A DNA stretch of 64,000 nucleotides from CAYXDO01 sp964463485 (GTDB lineage Bacteria; Myxococcota; Kuafuiibacteriia; Kuafuiibacteriales; Kuafuiibacteriaceae): assembly GCA_964463485.1 (NCBI GenBank), contig CAYXDO010000021.1:1-64000 (forward strand), written 5' to 3'. Shown one piece after another: positions 33,168 to 42,782 of the stretch. The notes under the pieces are model-generated. The model was given only the letters and a program-made list of their open reading frames with translations. It was not told the origin of the DNA and ran no database searches. The position numbers and the translations under genes are program-made. Position 1 is the first letter of the stretch; each line of letters starts with the position of its first letter.

Positions 33168-35231
33168 TCAGACGGCCTTCTGCGACTCTCGAGGCGAGCT
33201 CGCCTCGACCTCCCCTTCCTCGGCAGGGGTTGGCTCCGGAAATCGTTCGGAGAGCCTCGGCACGACGGAGTTGAGCAGCACCTCCGCCATCTCGGCGTCC
33301 TCGAGGTAGGTGGAGTTGGTGAGACCCGCCTCGAAGTGTCGTACCAACGAAGCGCTCTCTTCGAACGTCATCGAGCCTCTGCCGAGCGCGACCTCGACGG
33401 CCTGGCGAAGGCCCGACATCAGCGTACGCTTGTCGTATGCGACGTATTGAACGACGTCCTCGATGGTGTCGCCGGTGACGATGTGCTTGACGGCGTAGCC
33501 GCCGGGCTCTGCTACGATGTGCACGGCGTTCACATCCCCGAACAAGTTGTGCAGATCGCCTAGAACCTCTTGGTACGCGCCCACCAAGAACACGCCCAAG
33601 AAGTACGGCTCGCCCTTTCGCGGCGTGTGCAGCTCGAGCGCGCTCTTCACGTCGTGCAGGTCGATGAACTTGTCCATCTTCCCGTCGCTGTCGCACGTGA
33701 GGTCGGCGAGAATCGCGAGGCGCTGGGGCTTCTCGTTCAATCGATGAATCGGCATCACGGGAAACAGCGCGTCGACCGCCCAGTGGTCCGGCACGCTCTG
33801 GAAGATCGAAAAGTTGCAGAAGAAGATGTCCGCGAGCTCGCGGTCCAACCCCTCGAGCTCGTCGGGAATGTAGTCGAGCTCTCCGACGATCCTCCAGATG
33901 CGCATCGCGATCGCCCAGAACAGCTCTTCCACCCGCGCTCGTGTTCGAAGGTCGATGATTCCGTGTCGAAACAGCGAGAGGGCGTCTTCCTTGAGCTGCA
34001 CGGAGTCGTGGTAGGCCTCCTGCGCGTTCTTGCGAGATACGGTCCGGTAGATCTCGAGGAGGTCGCGAAGGATCTGATGCGGCGAAGGGATGGCCTCGAT
34101 CGAACGCGCCACGTCTTCGGGGTTACGGGGCGTCACTTCGTTCACGCCCACGACGTTGAACACCAGCACCGAATGATGGGCGACCAACGCGCGACCCGAC
34201 TCCGACATGATCGCCGGATGCGGAATGCCTTCGGCCGAGAAGGTCGTGCCCAAGGCGTCGACGATGTCCGCGGCGTATTCGTCGAGTGTGTAGTTGCGCG
34301 AGGCGTGGAAGTTGGACTTCGAGCCGTCGTAGTCCACCGCGAGGCCACCGCCTACGTCGAAGTACCCGAGCGGCGCGCCCATTCGATGCAAGTGAACGTA
34401 AAACCGCACGGCCTCAGACAGGGCCTCCTTGATCGAGCGAATCGCCGTGATCTGAGAGCCGATGTGGAAGTGCATACACTCGAGCCGGTCGAGCATCCCC
34501 TCCCGCTCGAGGAGCTCGACCGCTCTCACCATCTCCGACGACGCGAGCCCGAACTTGCTGCGGTCTCCGCCGGACTCGGCCCATCGGCCCGCCCCGCGTG
34601 TAGACAACTTCGTACGCAAACCGATGTGAGGCTCGAGCCCGAGCCGCTTGCTCACCGCGACGATGGTCTCGAACTCCTCGTAGCGGTCGGCGATGATCAG
34701 CGTGTGGATGCCTAGGCGCTGAGAGAGCAGCGCCGTCTCGATGTAGGCCGCGTCCTTGTAGCCATTACACACGATCATGCCTTGGCGATGGCCCATCAGC
34801 GCGATCGAAATCAAAAGCTCCGGCTTGCTGCCCGCTTCCAAGCCAAGCCCGAACGGAGCTCCGAACTCCAGCAGCTCCTCGATCACGTGCCGCTGTTGGT
34901 TCACCTTGATCGGCATGACGGGCACGTAGCGGTTCTTGTAGCTGGCCGTCTTGATCTGCGTATCGAACGTCTCGTAGAGCATCCGAACGCGATCCCGCAG
35001 GATGTCGCTGAAGCGCAGCAGCAACGGCAACGCAAGACCACGCCGCACCAGGTCGTCGACGACACGTTTCAGGTTGATACGAGGCCCTGCTGAGCCTCCG
35101 GGCGCCACGACGACCGTTCCGCCCTCATCGATCTGAAAGTAGCCCTGCCCCCACTCCGCTACGTTGTAGAGGTCCGTTGCATCTTGAACCGTCCAGGCTT
35201 TGGTTTTACTGCCACTCGAGCTGATTGCCAT
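33168..35231 (-). CDS. speA: Biosynthetic arginine decarboxylase
   Basis: 687 aa PLP enzyme of the alanine-racemase-fold decarboxylases, making agmatine from arginine for polyamine synthesis. Landmarks: N-terminal DATDLYNVAEWGQGYFQID, the PLP-lysine segment VMPIKVNQQRHVIEELLEFG, HFHIGSQI, and YFDVGGGLAVDYDGSK. Length is typical of SpeA (~630-690 aa). It lies immediately upstream of the pcnB-like gene on the same strand. Confidence 0.95.
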   Translation of the reverse strand: MAISSSGSKTKAWTVQDATDLYNVAEWGQGYFQIDEGGTVVVAPGGSAGPRINLKRVVDDLVRRGLALPLLLRFSDILRDRVRMLYETFDTQIKTASYKNRYVPVMPIKVNQQRHVIEELLEFGAPFGLGLEAGSKPELLISIALMGHRQGMIVCNGYKDAAYIETALLSQRLGIHTLIIADRYEEFETIVAVSKRLGLEPHIGLRTKLSTRGAGRWAESGGDRSKFGLASSEMVRAVELLEREGMLDRLECMHFHIGSQITAIRSIKEALSEAVRFYVHLHRMGAPLGYFDVGGGLAVDYDGSKSNFHASRNYTLDEYAADIVDALGTTFSAEGIPHPAIMSESGRALVAHHSVLVFNVVGVNEVTPRNPEDVARSIEAIPSPHQILRDLLEIYRTVSRKNAQEAYHDSVQLKEDALSLFRHGIIDLRTRARVEELFWAIAMRIWRIVGELDYIPDELEGLDRELADIFFCNFSIFQSVPDHWAVDALFPVMPIHRLNEKPQRLAILADLTCDSDGKMDKFIDLHDVKSALELHTPRKGEPYFLGVFLVGAYQEVLGDLHNLFGDVNAVHIVAEPGGYAVKHIVTGDTIEDVVQYVAYDKRTLMSGLRQAVEVALGRGSMTFEESASLVRHFEAGLTNSTYLEDAEMAEVLLNSVVPRLSERFPEPTPAEEGEVEASSPRESQKAV

Positions 35232-35289
35232 ATTGCACCCGCGATGAGCCGATGCGTCTGTAGGCGTTCACAAGCCTCCAAGGCAAGCG

Positions 35290-37629
35290 GTGCGCGAGCT
35301 ACAGAGCTTCACCCGCTTGCTATTCGAACGGGTTTTCCGGCACTGTGCTCCGACTCGAATGGGTCCGGCGGCTGAGATCGAGCCGGAGAAACGTCGGCGT
35401 TCTTTCGGCTTCCTGCGCGAGCTCCCGCTGCTCGGTTTGCTGATCGTCGTCGCCACCGCAGCCGCTGCTTTCTTGGTGCCGCGTCACGACGATCTCCTGC
35501 TCAGCGACTTGAAGCTCCTGAAGGCTGGGGACCTCGCCCCGCGCGCAGTTCAAAGCCCGCGGGCGTTCACCTTGGCGGATCGCGAAACCACCGAGCAACT
35601 CGTGCAGGAAGCGGCGTCGCGGGTCAAACCGACGTACGATTGGATCAGCGGCGTCGGCTTGGACGCCAGGGACCGGCTCGAGGCCGGTTTTCGCTTCATG
35701 GCGGGCGTACGGGAGCCGCTCACCGGAGATCGCGCCGATGATTTGATGCGGGCGTTGCAGGTCGTCTTCGACCCCGAGCAGCTCGGGGTGTTGTCTAAAG
35801 TTCCTTTCGATGACGAGCTTCGAGACGCCGCGATCATGGTCGTACGCACGACGAACGAGCATCCGGTGGTTGAAGACAAGGAGTTGCTCAAGCTTCAAGC
35901 TCCCGACGGAATTCACCTGCGTGTACTCACCCGCACCGGACTCATCGACCGTGAGGAGAGCATCTACTCATATGTCGACGTACTGGGTTTGGACGAAGCC
36001 CGAGCGCAGATCGATCGAACCGTAGCGGACCACCTCGGGCACATGTCCTTGCCCGAGCGGCGCGCGGTCGCACTGCTCGCCAAGCGGCTCCTGAGGCCCA
36101 ACTTGGTCCCGAACGAGCGAGAGACTCAGCGGAGGAGGGAGCAAGCCGCGGCTTCGGTCAAGGAAGTCTTCATCCACATCGAGCGCGGCGAGACCTTGCT
36201 CCGGGCCAAGCAAGCGGTGACTCCTCGCCACCTCGTGATCTTGGCAGGGATCGAGGGCGCCCTCGCCGACGAGAGTCGACTCCAGATCCCGATCGGCAGC
36301 GCGCTGATCGTGCTGCTCTTGTTGCTGGTGCTGGACCGATTTCGGCCGCGGCGCGCCCCCAACCCTCAGAGGAGAGACTTTGCGTTCTGGAGCATCGCCT
36401 ACGTCCTTGGATTCTTGGTCGCGTTCGCTTGTTTCGAGGGTGCGACTTTGCTCTCCGAGCAATGGCCCGAGGTTGGTTTGGACGTCATTCGTTGGGCCGT
36501 TCCGGTGGCCTTCGCGCCTCTCTTGGTGAGGTTCGTGTCGGGTCGGCGCGTGGCCTTCGCCGTCGTCCCCTTGATCGCGTTTTCGGCCGGCTGGATCATG
36601 GAAGCGAGCCTCCCGTACGCCGTCTATGCGTTCGTCGGCGGCGCCGCGGCCGCAGGAACTCCGGCCATTCTTCGTCCTCGCCGCACGTTGGTGCGAGCCG
36701 CGATCGTGATTGGCGTTGCGCAATCGGTCGCGATCATCTCCTTGCTGCTGATTCGGGCGCCATTTTCCGAGGAGCAGTTCATGTTCTCGGTCGGCGCGGC
36801 GTTCGCTTCCGGCGCCTTCTCGGCCCTCTTGAGTTACGTCGCGATGCCGATCGTGGACGTCTTGTTCGGCCTGGGAACTCCGCTTCGACACGGCGCGCTC
36901 GCCAACCTCAATCACCCCCTCCTTCGAGATCTGCTCGTTCAGGCACCGGGGACGTATCACCACTCCATCGTCGTGGGGGGCCTCGCGGAAGCGGGAGCCA
37001 TTTCGGTGGGTGCGGATCCGCTGCTCGCGCGGGTCGGCGGCTATTATCACGACATCGGCAAGCGCAAGAACCCCCGGGCCTTCCTCGAGAACACGCGTCA
37101 GCGCGAGAATCTGGCCCCTGAGCTCGAAGCGCGGAAAATCCGCCAGCACGTCGCCGACGGCCTGACGCTCGGCGCGGAGCACCGACTTGGCGCGCCCATC
37201 CTGGAAATCATCGCACAACACCACGGCACCGGCCGGGTGAGAAAACCTTTGGCGCGGGCTCGCGAGGAGCAATCCGGAGTCATCGACGACAATGACTACG
37301 TGTACTCGGGTCCGATCCCGCTCACCAAGGAAGCTGCGCTCGTGATGTTGGCGGATGCGCTGGAGTCTGCGGCGTCGGAGCTCAGCGGCGAACCCACCAC
37401 GACGGAGATTTCGTCGCTCGCTGCCCGTGTCGCCGCCGAGTTGGTGTCCGAGGGCCAGCTCACCGAGAGTCAACTCACCCTCGCCGAGATCCAAACCGCG
37501 GCGGCGGCCATGGCTCAGGGGCTCGTCGACCTCGAAGCCGCTCGCAAAGGCCAGCCAATGCCCCCGCCTGCGCAAGACCTAGGACCCGCGTACGTCGTCG
37601 TGCGAAGCCGCGACGACCGCCCCAACTGA
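35290..37629 (+). CDS. 7TM-HD cyclic-di-AMP phosphodiesterase family protein (PgpH-like)
   Basis: 779 aa: an N-terminal helix (LLGLLIVVATAAAAFLV), an extracytoplasmic 7TMR-HDED domain (about 60-330), seven membrane helices (about 335-545) and a cytoplasmic HD domain. The HD domain has HHSIVVGGLAEAG near 556 and YYHDIGKRKNPRAF near 586, then AQHHGTG. PgpH hydrolyses c-di-AMP. Followed 2 bp later by ybeY, the classic gene order. The start at 35290 or at ATG 35359 is open. Confidence 0.92.
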   Translation: MRELQSFTRLLFERVFRHCAPTRMGPAAEIEPEKRRRSFGFLRELPLLGLLIVVATAAAAFLVPRHDDLLLSDLKLLKAGDLAPRAVQSPRAFTLADRETTEQLVQEAASRVKPTYDWISGVGLDARDRLEAGFRFMAGVREPLTGDRADDLMRALQVVFDPEQLGVLSKVPFDDELRDAAIMVVRTTNEHPVVEDKELLKLQAPDGIHLRVLTRTGLIDREESIYSYVDVLGLDEARAQIDRTVADHLGHMSLPERRAVALLAKRLLRPNLVPNERETQRRREQAAASVKEVFIHIERGETLLRAKQAVTPRHLVILAGIEGALADESRLQIPIGSALIVLLLLLVLDRFRPRRAPNPQRRDFAFWSIAYVLGFLVAFACFEGATLLSEQWPEVGLDVIRWAVPVAFAPLLVRFVSGRRVAFAVVPLIAFSAGWIMEASLPYAVYAFVGGAAAAGTPAILRPRRTLVRAAIVIGVAQSVAIISLLLIRAPFSEEQFMFSVGAAFASGAFSALLSYVAMPIVDVLFGLGTPLRHGALANLNHPLLRDLLVQAPGTYHHSIVVGGLAEAGAISVGADPLLARVGGYYHDIGKRKNPRAFLENTRQRENLAPELEARKIRQHVADGLTLGAEHRLGAPILEIIAQHHGTGRVRKPLARAREEQSGVIDDNDYVYSGPIPLTKEAALVMLADALESAASELSGEPTTTEISSLAARVAAELVSEGQLTESQLTLAEIQTAAAAMAQGLVDLEAARKGQPMPPPAQDLGPAYVVVRSRDDRPN

Positions 37630-37631
37630 AC

Positions 37632-38087
37632 GTGTCGGTCGAAGTCACGCGTCGGCGTCGAAAGATGGCCCGGGGGGGAGACTCCAGACGCCTCGTTCGT
37701 GTCATCGAACGAACCCTCGAGCTCGAGGAGGTCCGCGGACGCGACGTTTGCCTCCTCCTCACGGACGACTTGGAGATCCAGGAGCTCAACGCGCAGTACG
37801 CCGACAAGGACAGACCAACCGACGTCCTGGCGTTTGCCTACGACGAAGAGGTGGGTCCGGTGGGTCCCCTCGGGGACGTCATCGTCAGCGTCGAGACGGC
37901 GGCACGCCAAGCCCTGGCGCGCCGAGTCCCGATCGATCGAGAGCTCGAGCTCCTCGTCGTCCATGGAACTCTCCACCTCCTCGGCTACGATCACGCGGAA
38001 CCTTGGGACGCCAAAGTCATGAGGTCCCGCACGCGCGCCATTCGGCGAAGGCTCACGGCGGAGCTCCCCTTGTCCGTCGAGGATTGA
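37632..38087 (+). CDS. ybeY: Endoribonuclease YbeY (16S rRNA maturation)
   Basis: 151 aa from a GTG 2 bp after the pgpH stop. The zinc-binding H-x3-H-x5-H motif is intact: H111, H115, H121 in HGTLHLLGYDH, preceded by RPTDVLAFAY and GDVIVSVETA, all YbeY hallmarks. Single-strand RNase involved in rRNA processing and ribosome quality control. Confidence 0.95.
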   Translation: MSVEVTRRRRKMARGGDSRRLVRVIERTLELEEVRGRDVCLLLTDDLEIQELNAQYADKDRPTDVLAFAYDEEVGPVGPLGDVIVSVETAARQALARRVPIDRELELLVVHGTLHLLGYDHAEPWDAKVMRSRTRAIRRRLTAELPLSVED

Positions 38088-38103
38088 GGCCATACTCAAC
38101 GAC

Positions 38104-38672
38104 TTGCCGCGCCGCGAATTCGTGCTCGATTACTCGCTCGCCATTCATCGGCTCGAGGTCGACCACTGGGTTCGCGTTCGCGAACCCTCGCCTCGTCTCG
38201 GCGAGTGGGCGCCCAAGATCACCTGGGTCGCGGGGTCGTTTGGTTCATCGGGTCGAGGGCGACCGAGATCGGCGTGCTCGAGCAGGGCCGCGAGTCGGCG
38301 ATCGAATTCGTCGGACGAGTTTCGGACCCGATCGAAGGGCCCCCCGAGCTCCTCGAACACCTTCCCGACGATCGAACGATGGTCGTGACCACGGGTGAGT
38401 TCGCCGGGGATCACGTCTATACTTATCAGGAGCGCAACTGGAGGAAGTCGTCCACCGTCTCCGACTCAAAAGAGATCGCTTACGACCCAACGAGCGGGCA
38501 CACCTGGGTCCTGTCTCATTCTGGCCTCATCGACGACGTCGACGATACCTGTGAGCCGTTCCAGCTTGGGCTCTCTGGACCGGCCGGGGACATCTTCAGC
38601 GCCGGCGGGTCCATGTGGGCCTATGGCTCGAACCGAGGCCACCTGCGGATCATCCACTGGCGGTCGCCGTGA
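38104..38672 (+). pseudogene. Frameshifted hypothetical protein
   Basis: Two overlapping frames read as one protein. 38104 to about 38225 gives FVLDYSLAIHRLEVDHWVRV..WAPKITWVAG. From about 38226 another frame continues VVWFIGSRATEIGVLEQGRE through DRTMVVTTGEFAGDHVYTYQ to the stop at 38672. The switch lies in a G/C run near 38227-38238, so a base is lost or gained, by mutation or sequencing error. The content suggests a beta-propeller-like read-out protein. Immediately downstream of ybeY. Confidence 0.6.
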
Positions 38673-38678
38673 GTTGTT

Positions 38679-41675
38679 TCAAGGAGAGCGATGGGGCAGC
38701 GAGACGGACGGATGTCGATCGACCTCGTCGAGGCCTCCGGGAGCGAAGTAAAGCACCTTCGCCTCCGAAGAGCTGGGCCCTTCGATCCCTCGAAAGACGG
38801 CGCCCGGGGGCAGCGTTACATCTCCGCCGGTCGCCCAACCCACCGCTTGTAGCCCGTCCGAGGTGCGACCCAAGAGCACGGTCTCGAGCCGGTGGTCGAA
38901 CTTCGCCTCCACGCTGGTCCAACCCTTGGGCACGACGGTCGGAGGTCCGTCACCCTCGAGGCGACGAACTTTGCCCGTGCTCGCTTGGATCTGATCGATC
39001 GATCCGCTGTTACTCAGAACGTAGCAACTTTCCCCGGAGAGTGCCTTTTTCACCCGCCGTGGGGAGTCCAACTTTCCAGGATCGAACACCACCAGGTCGG
39101 ACTTGGCTTCGAACACGTACCCCCACTCGAGCGCCGAGGAGCCCATTCTCGCTCCGATACACGGACCTCCGTCGAGGCGAGCGCCGACTTCCCACTCCCC
39201 CTCCTGATTGCGGCCGAGGGTCCGAACCCAACCGCCTCGGTCGTCCGCGCCGCATAGGAAGGCCCTGTGGAGCCCGCCGACCATGGCCGTCGGCATGTCG
39301 CCAAAGGGGAGTTGGATCGAACGCCTCGTCTCGAGATCGACGAGTCGAATGGAACCATCGCGATCTTTGAAGATCGAGCGGTTGGCGAAAGCACCTGCGC
39401 TGGATGGCGGAGGCAAGACGGGGAGCGGGTGCGCGGAGAGAAAAGCCTCCCAGGCCCCCGGCTCGGTCACTCCCCCCGACTCGTCGGGGCGAGGGGCGGC
39501 GCGGGCCTTTGGCCGCGGGGACCCGAGTGCAGCTCGATGTTGAGCGGACGCCTCCACCGCGATCGCCTCGAGCGAGCTGTCGAGACCTCGCCAAGGTCCC
39601 TCTCCGGCTCCCGGTCGAGCTATCGCCGAAAACAGGAGTGCCCTCGTCAGACCGATGGCTTCCTTTGGGAGATTCTCGAACCCATCTCCCTGAAAGTTGA
39701 TGGGTCGGCCGCGATTCAGGATCTTCACCGAAGTGAACGCGGAGAGCTCTCGTGCGTCGAGCTCCACCGCTGCAGACGACCCGCTCGCCACGAATCCTTC
39801 GAAGCCGCGGAGTGAACGAGCGTCGAGCGCGCGCTTGCCCGTGCATGAGAACACGAGGTCAGCTTTTTCGAGGGCAGCCTCGACCTTCGACGCAGTCACA
39901 AAGCCACGGGATGCGGCCACCGCGAGCTTCGCGGGATCTTTGTCGACGAGCGTCACCTGAATCCCTTCGGCCCGAAGCTTCTCGGCGACCTCCATGCCGA
40001 TGGCGCCCGCGCTGACGACGGTGACTCGCTGGAGCTGGCCGGCCTCGCCCCACTGCGCCAACTCTCGGAACAGAGCCTCCACCAGGGCCCAACCGATGAT
40101 CGGCGCTTCGTGGGTCTTCTTGGCGGCGGAATCTGCGACGCGGACGATCGGATAGTCGAGCTTCTCCAATTTCTCGAGCTCGGTCAGCCCGCGAGTAGTC
40201 TGTTCGATTCCGCGAACGACTCGAGCGGGCAGACGCTTTCGATGCTCTGCCCCTGGCCCGGTCCGGTCTTCGACCAGCGAGCGGTGCAGCAACCCACCAT
40301 CGTCCAGCACGACGAAGCCCCCTTTGGGAAGCTCCGGATCGTCGCGCTCCCGAGTGCTCGGGGTGGGCGCTTCGACGTGGGCACCCTGGTGAGTTCGAGC
40401 CACCGAATCGACGAACTCGGAGACTCGACGAACGCGCATTTCCTCGAAGGTCCGAGTCTCGCCGCCGCTGTCGTAACCCATTCGCACGTCCATACCCAAG
40501 AGTCGGCAGTACGCCTCCACGAGCGGGTTCGGGGTATAGTCGGTACCCAGAACGTGAATGTGAGTCGGGTCCATTCCCTTGGCCACGAGGGCCTCCAGCA
40601 GCGGCACGAGCGTGGGGAAGAGGTGCTGGACGGCGATGAGTCCTTGGTCTTTGACCGCGTCCTTCCCAACTGCCTTCGCGACTGCGTCCAGCGCTGCGAT
40701 ACTCCTTGGAATCAGCTCGTCGTTGCGCACCATCGCGTCGGCCAAGACACGAGCGGCCTTGCGCGGAAGAATTTCCGGGAGTTGTCGCAGAACTTGGGCG
40801 AGGAAGTCGACATTGGGCCGGCGCGGCGGATCTCGCGAAAGCAGGTCGGTGAGCGTCCTCGTGATGGGTGCGACATCCGCGCCGTACGCGGCCTCGATTC
40901 GGTCCAGCCTGAACTCTCCGCCCGAAGTCTTGAACGCGCCGAGGAAGCGCATGAGGAGCGCGGCGATCTGAGGGTCGGTCAGGTCTTTGGCGTCGACCTC
41001 GGCGTCCCGACGCTCTGGGAGGAGCGCCAACCGGAGGGTACTGTGACCTGCCAGCGCCCGCCGCGTCGCCTCGACGAGCAGGGACGAGCCATACCCGAGG
41101 TGGAGCGCCAACCGGTCGAAGCGGGCCGATTTCGCCGGGCTCGTGAGTATCGCGATTTTGGCGGTCGATCCAACCGATTCGGGCGCAACCCACTCGCCCG
41201 GTCCGAGGCGGTCCAAGAGAGCCGCCTCGGCGCCGCGAACGAAGCCACGCGCGCTCTGCATCACGTCCTGGGCGAGGCGAGAATGCTCCGGGAACGGACC
41301 GGCCGACGCCACCAGCTTCTCGAGCAACACCGCCGCTCTAGCGCCCTTGGGCCCCAATCGAGTGAGGGCCGCGAGGGACACTCCTTCGGAGTCCTGCGCC
41401 GATCTGGCGAGAAACACGAGGAGCCTCGCCAACGCCTCGATCGAATCGGTGGGCTGAGGAGGTCCCTCTGGCCGTAGCGCGCGGCCCAGCGGAGAGACTC
41501 CGTGGGTTTGAAGCTCCTGCATCAACAGAGATCCGAGCTCGTGGGCCCCGTCGGTGGCGACGGCCACGCGCAGTCGGGAGAGGGGCACGCGCTTGGCCGA
41601 ATCTCCGCGGGTCGCGGGCGGCGCCTCGAGGGCGGCCAACGGCTTCGATCCCGAGACCGGGCGCATCGAAGGCAC
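38679..41675 (-). CDS. Large S-adenosylhomocysteinase-like protein with beta-rich C-terminal domain
   Basis: 998 aa. The middle region carries VQHLFPTLVPLLEALVAKGM, LGTDYTPNPLVEAYCRLLGM and a Rossmann segment VTVVSAGAIGMEVAEKL (about 550-567) with VFSCTGKRALDARSL after it, homologous to the 632-aa protein at 10017-11915. The N-terminal ~330 residues are helical. The C-terminal ~290 residues (from DGSIRLVDLETRRSIQLPFG) have repeated beta-strand units suggestive of a propeller. Not a canonical SahH. Its stop lies 6 bp from the convergent frameshifted gene. Confidence 0.7.
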   Translation of the reverse strand: MPSMRPVSGSKPLAALEAPPATRGDSAKRVPLSRLRVAVATDGAHELGSLLMQELQTHGVSPLGRALRPEGPPQPTDSIEALARLLVFLARSAQDSEGVSLAALTRLGPKGARAAVLLEKLVASAGPFPEHSRLAQDVMQSARGFVRGAEAALLDRLGPGEWVAPESVGSTAKIAILTSPAKSARFDRLALHLGYGSSLLVEATRRALAGHSTLRLALLPERRDAEVDAKDLTDPQIAALLMRFLGAFKTSGGEFRLDRIEAAYGADVAPITRTLTDLLSRDPPRRPNVDFLAQVLRQLPEILPRKAARVLADAMVRNDELIPRSIAALDAVAKAVGKDAVKDQGLIAVQHLFPTLVPLLEALVAKGMDPTHIHVLGTDYTPNPLVEAYCRLLGMDVRMGYDSGGETRTFEEMRVRRVSEFVDSVARTHQGAHVEAPTPSTRERDDPELPKGGFVVLDDGGLLHRSLVEDRTGPGAEHRKRLPARVVRGIEQTTRGLTELEKLEKLDYPIVRVADSAAKKTHEAPIIGWALVEALFRELAQWGEAGQLQRVTVVSAGAIGMEVAEKLRAEGIQVTLVDKDPAKLAVAASRGFVTASKVEAALEKADLVFSCTGKRALDARSLRGFEGFVASGSSAAVELDARELSAFTSVKILNRGRPINFQGDGFENLPKEAIGLTRALLFSAIARPGAGEGPWRGLDSSLEAIAVEASAQHRAALGSPRPKARAAPRPDESGGVTEPGAWEAFLSAHPLPVLPPPSSAGAFANRSIFKDRDGSIRLVDLETRRSIQLPFGDMPTAMVGGLHRAFLCGADDRGGWVRTLGRNQEGEWEVGARLDGGPCIGARMGSSALEWGYVFEAKSDLVVFDPGKLDSPRRVKKALSGESCYVLSNSGSIDQIQASTGKVRRLEGDGPPTVVPKGWTSVEAKFDHRLETVLLGRTSDGLQAVGWATGGDVTLPPGAVFRGIEGPSSSEAKVLYFAPGGLDEVDRHPSVSLPHRSP

Positions 41676-42180
41676 CTTACTCCGATTTGACGGGGGTCAG
41701 TAGAGATCAGCGGAGCTTTGCCAGCTCGAACCGCGGCGGAGCGGCGGAGGCGATCGTTGGAAGCCGCTCGCGATGCTCTCGGCATGAGCCACCCCGTCGA
41801 ACCATCGGCGACCCCGGCTACAGCGTGCCCAGGGACCATCCTGGCCTTCGCCACGGTGGCTCCCGGCCAGGTCGAGATCGAAGGGCTCCCGGCCGCAGCT
41901 CGCAAGCGCCTGCCGCGGTATCCGCTGCCCGTGCTGCGCCTGGCCCGCTTGGCCGTCGATGTGAGTGCTGAGTCGGGCGGAGCCCCCGCGCGTACGGCTT
42001 CGGCTTCGGCCTGGGCAATCAGGAAAGCCAGCACGAGGGACGCTGTCATCACTCACTCTTCCTCCAGCGCCTGGAAGCACTCCGCTCTGATTCGCTGAAG
42101 ACCCGTCCGCCCGGGGCTGCTACATGAGCTATCGTGCCAACTCAGAAGCAGCGGACGTCGGCGTTCCGGAGAGACGTCCT
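41676..42180. other. Region without a convincing gene
   Basis: 505 bp upstream of the 998-aa gene. A minus-strand frame starting at ATG 42052 begins with a good signal-peptide-like MMTASLVLAFLIAQAEAEA but degenerates into Arg-rich sequence and overlaps the next gene in another frame. A plus-strand frame (41718-42098) has plausible codons in the middle and antisense-like ends. Either a short frameshifted secreted gene or non-coding. Confidence 0.4.
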
Positions 42181-42576
42181 TCAGGCACCTCCGGTGTCGA
42201 GCGCCAGCTCGTCGAAGCTCATCTCTGTCCCTTCGATCCAACTTCGCTTCGATTCATCCAATACTCTTGCCACTCCGAGCTTGGCCGCGGCTCGTTCGAC
42301 GAGCCTTCGCAGGCCAGCGCCGGAGCACGGACCCTTCGCGTCCGCTCCGACAAGGCTGGTGGACGTCGACGAATCATGGGCCACGATACTCAGCACACAC
42401 TCGCGGCCGAGCGGCAGGACTCTGGCCGCGATGGTGAGGTTCGCACCCCGGGCGCGGCCAGCCGCCAATCGACAATCGAGCCCACAGCCCGCGAGCTTCT
42501 CGTCGCGGGACGAGTCCGATAGCAGGACGGCAAACCCGGCGCGCGCGACTTCGGCTCTTAGATATTCGTCCGGTCT
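42181..42576 (-). pseudogene. 5'-truncated protein fragment
   Basis: Open from the TGA at 42577-42579 to the stop at 42181. Encodes LRAEVARAGFAVLLSDSSRD and later ARVLPLGRECVLSIVAHDSS with normal composition, but there is no ATG or GTG start, only an internal TTG at 42468. It resembles the C-terminal part of a periplasmic myxobacterial protein; family unknown. The break lies next to the repeat at 42592-42631. Confidence 0.5.
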
Positions 42577-42591
42577 TCATTCCGAGCGGTC

Positions 42592-42631
42592 CGGCACCGT
42601 CCGAAAACGGTCGGCACCGTCCGAAAACGGT
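42592..42631. repeat. Two tandem 20-bp hairpin repeats
   Basis: CGGCACCGTCCGAAAACGGT is present twice back to back. Each unit can fold as ACCGT-CCGAAA-ACGGT. It sits at the junction between the truncated gene to the left and the MqsA-like fragment to the right, and about 150 bp upstream of the kinase gene. Confidence 0.85.
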
Positions 42632-42633
42632 CG

Positions 42634-42673
42634 GGCCCTTGTACTCGATGGTGTCGGCTCGCTTCTCGTACCC
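42634..42673 (-). pseudogene. MqsA-like antitoxin fragment (duplicate of 45663-45702)
   Basis: About 40 bp encode YEKRADTIEYKG on the minus strand, nearly identical in DNA to the start of the broken mqsA-like gene at 45351-45725 (YEKRADTTEYKG). Nothing else of the gene is present here, so this is debris from the same family. Confidence 0.55.
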
Positions 42674-42782
42674 ATCGTCGCAGAGGCGCTCCGAATTCGT
42701 GGCGTCGGCGCGAAGACCCGCTGGTCAGCTGTGGTCTCGCCAACTCGCCCAAGAAGCGGGCACTGCGAGTACACTTGGGCTC

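Noticed and set aside
41718..42098. 126-aa plus-strand ORF
   Set aside because: The middle looks codon-like but the C-terminal third has shadow composition, and a minus-strand signal-peptide-like frame competes; left as undecided region.
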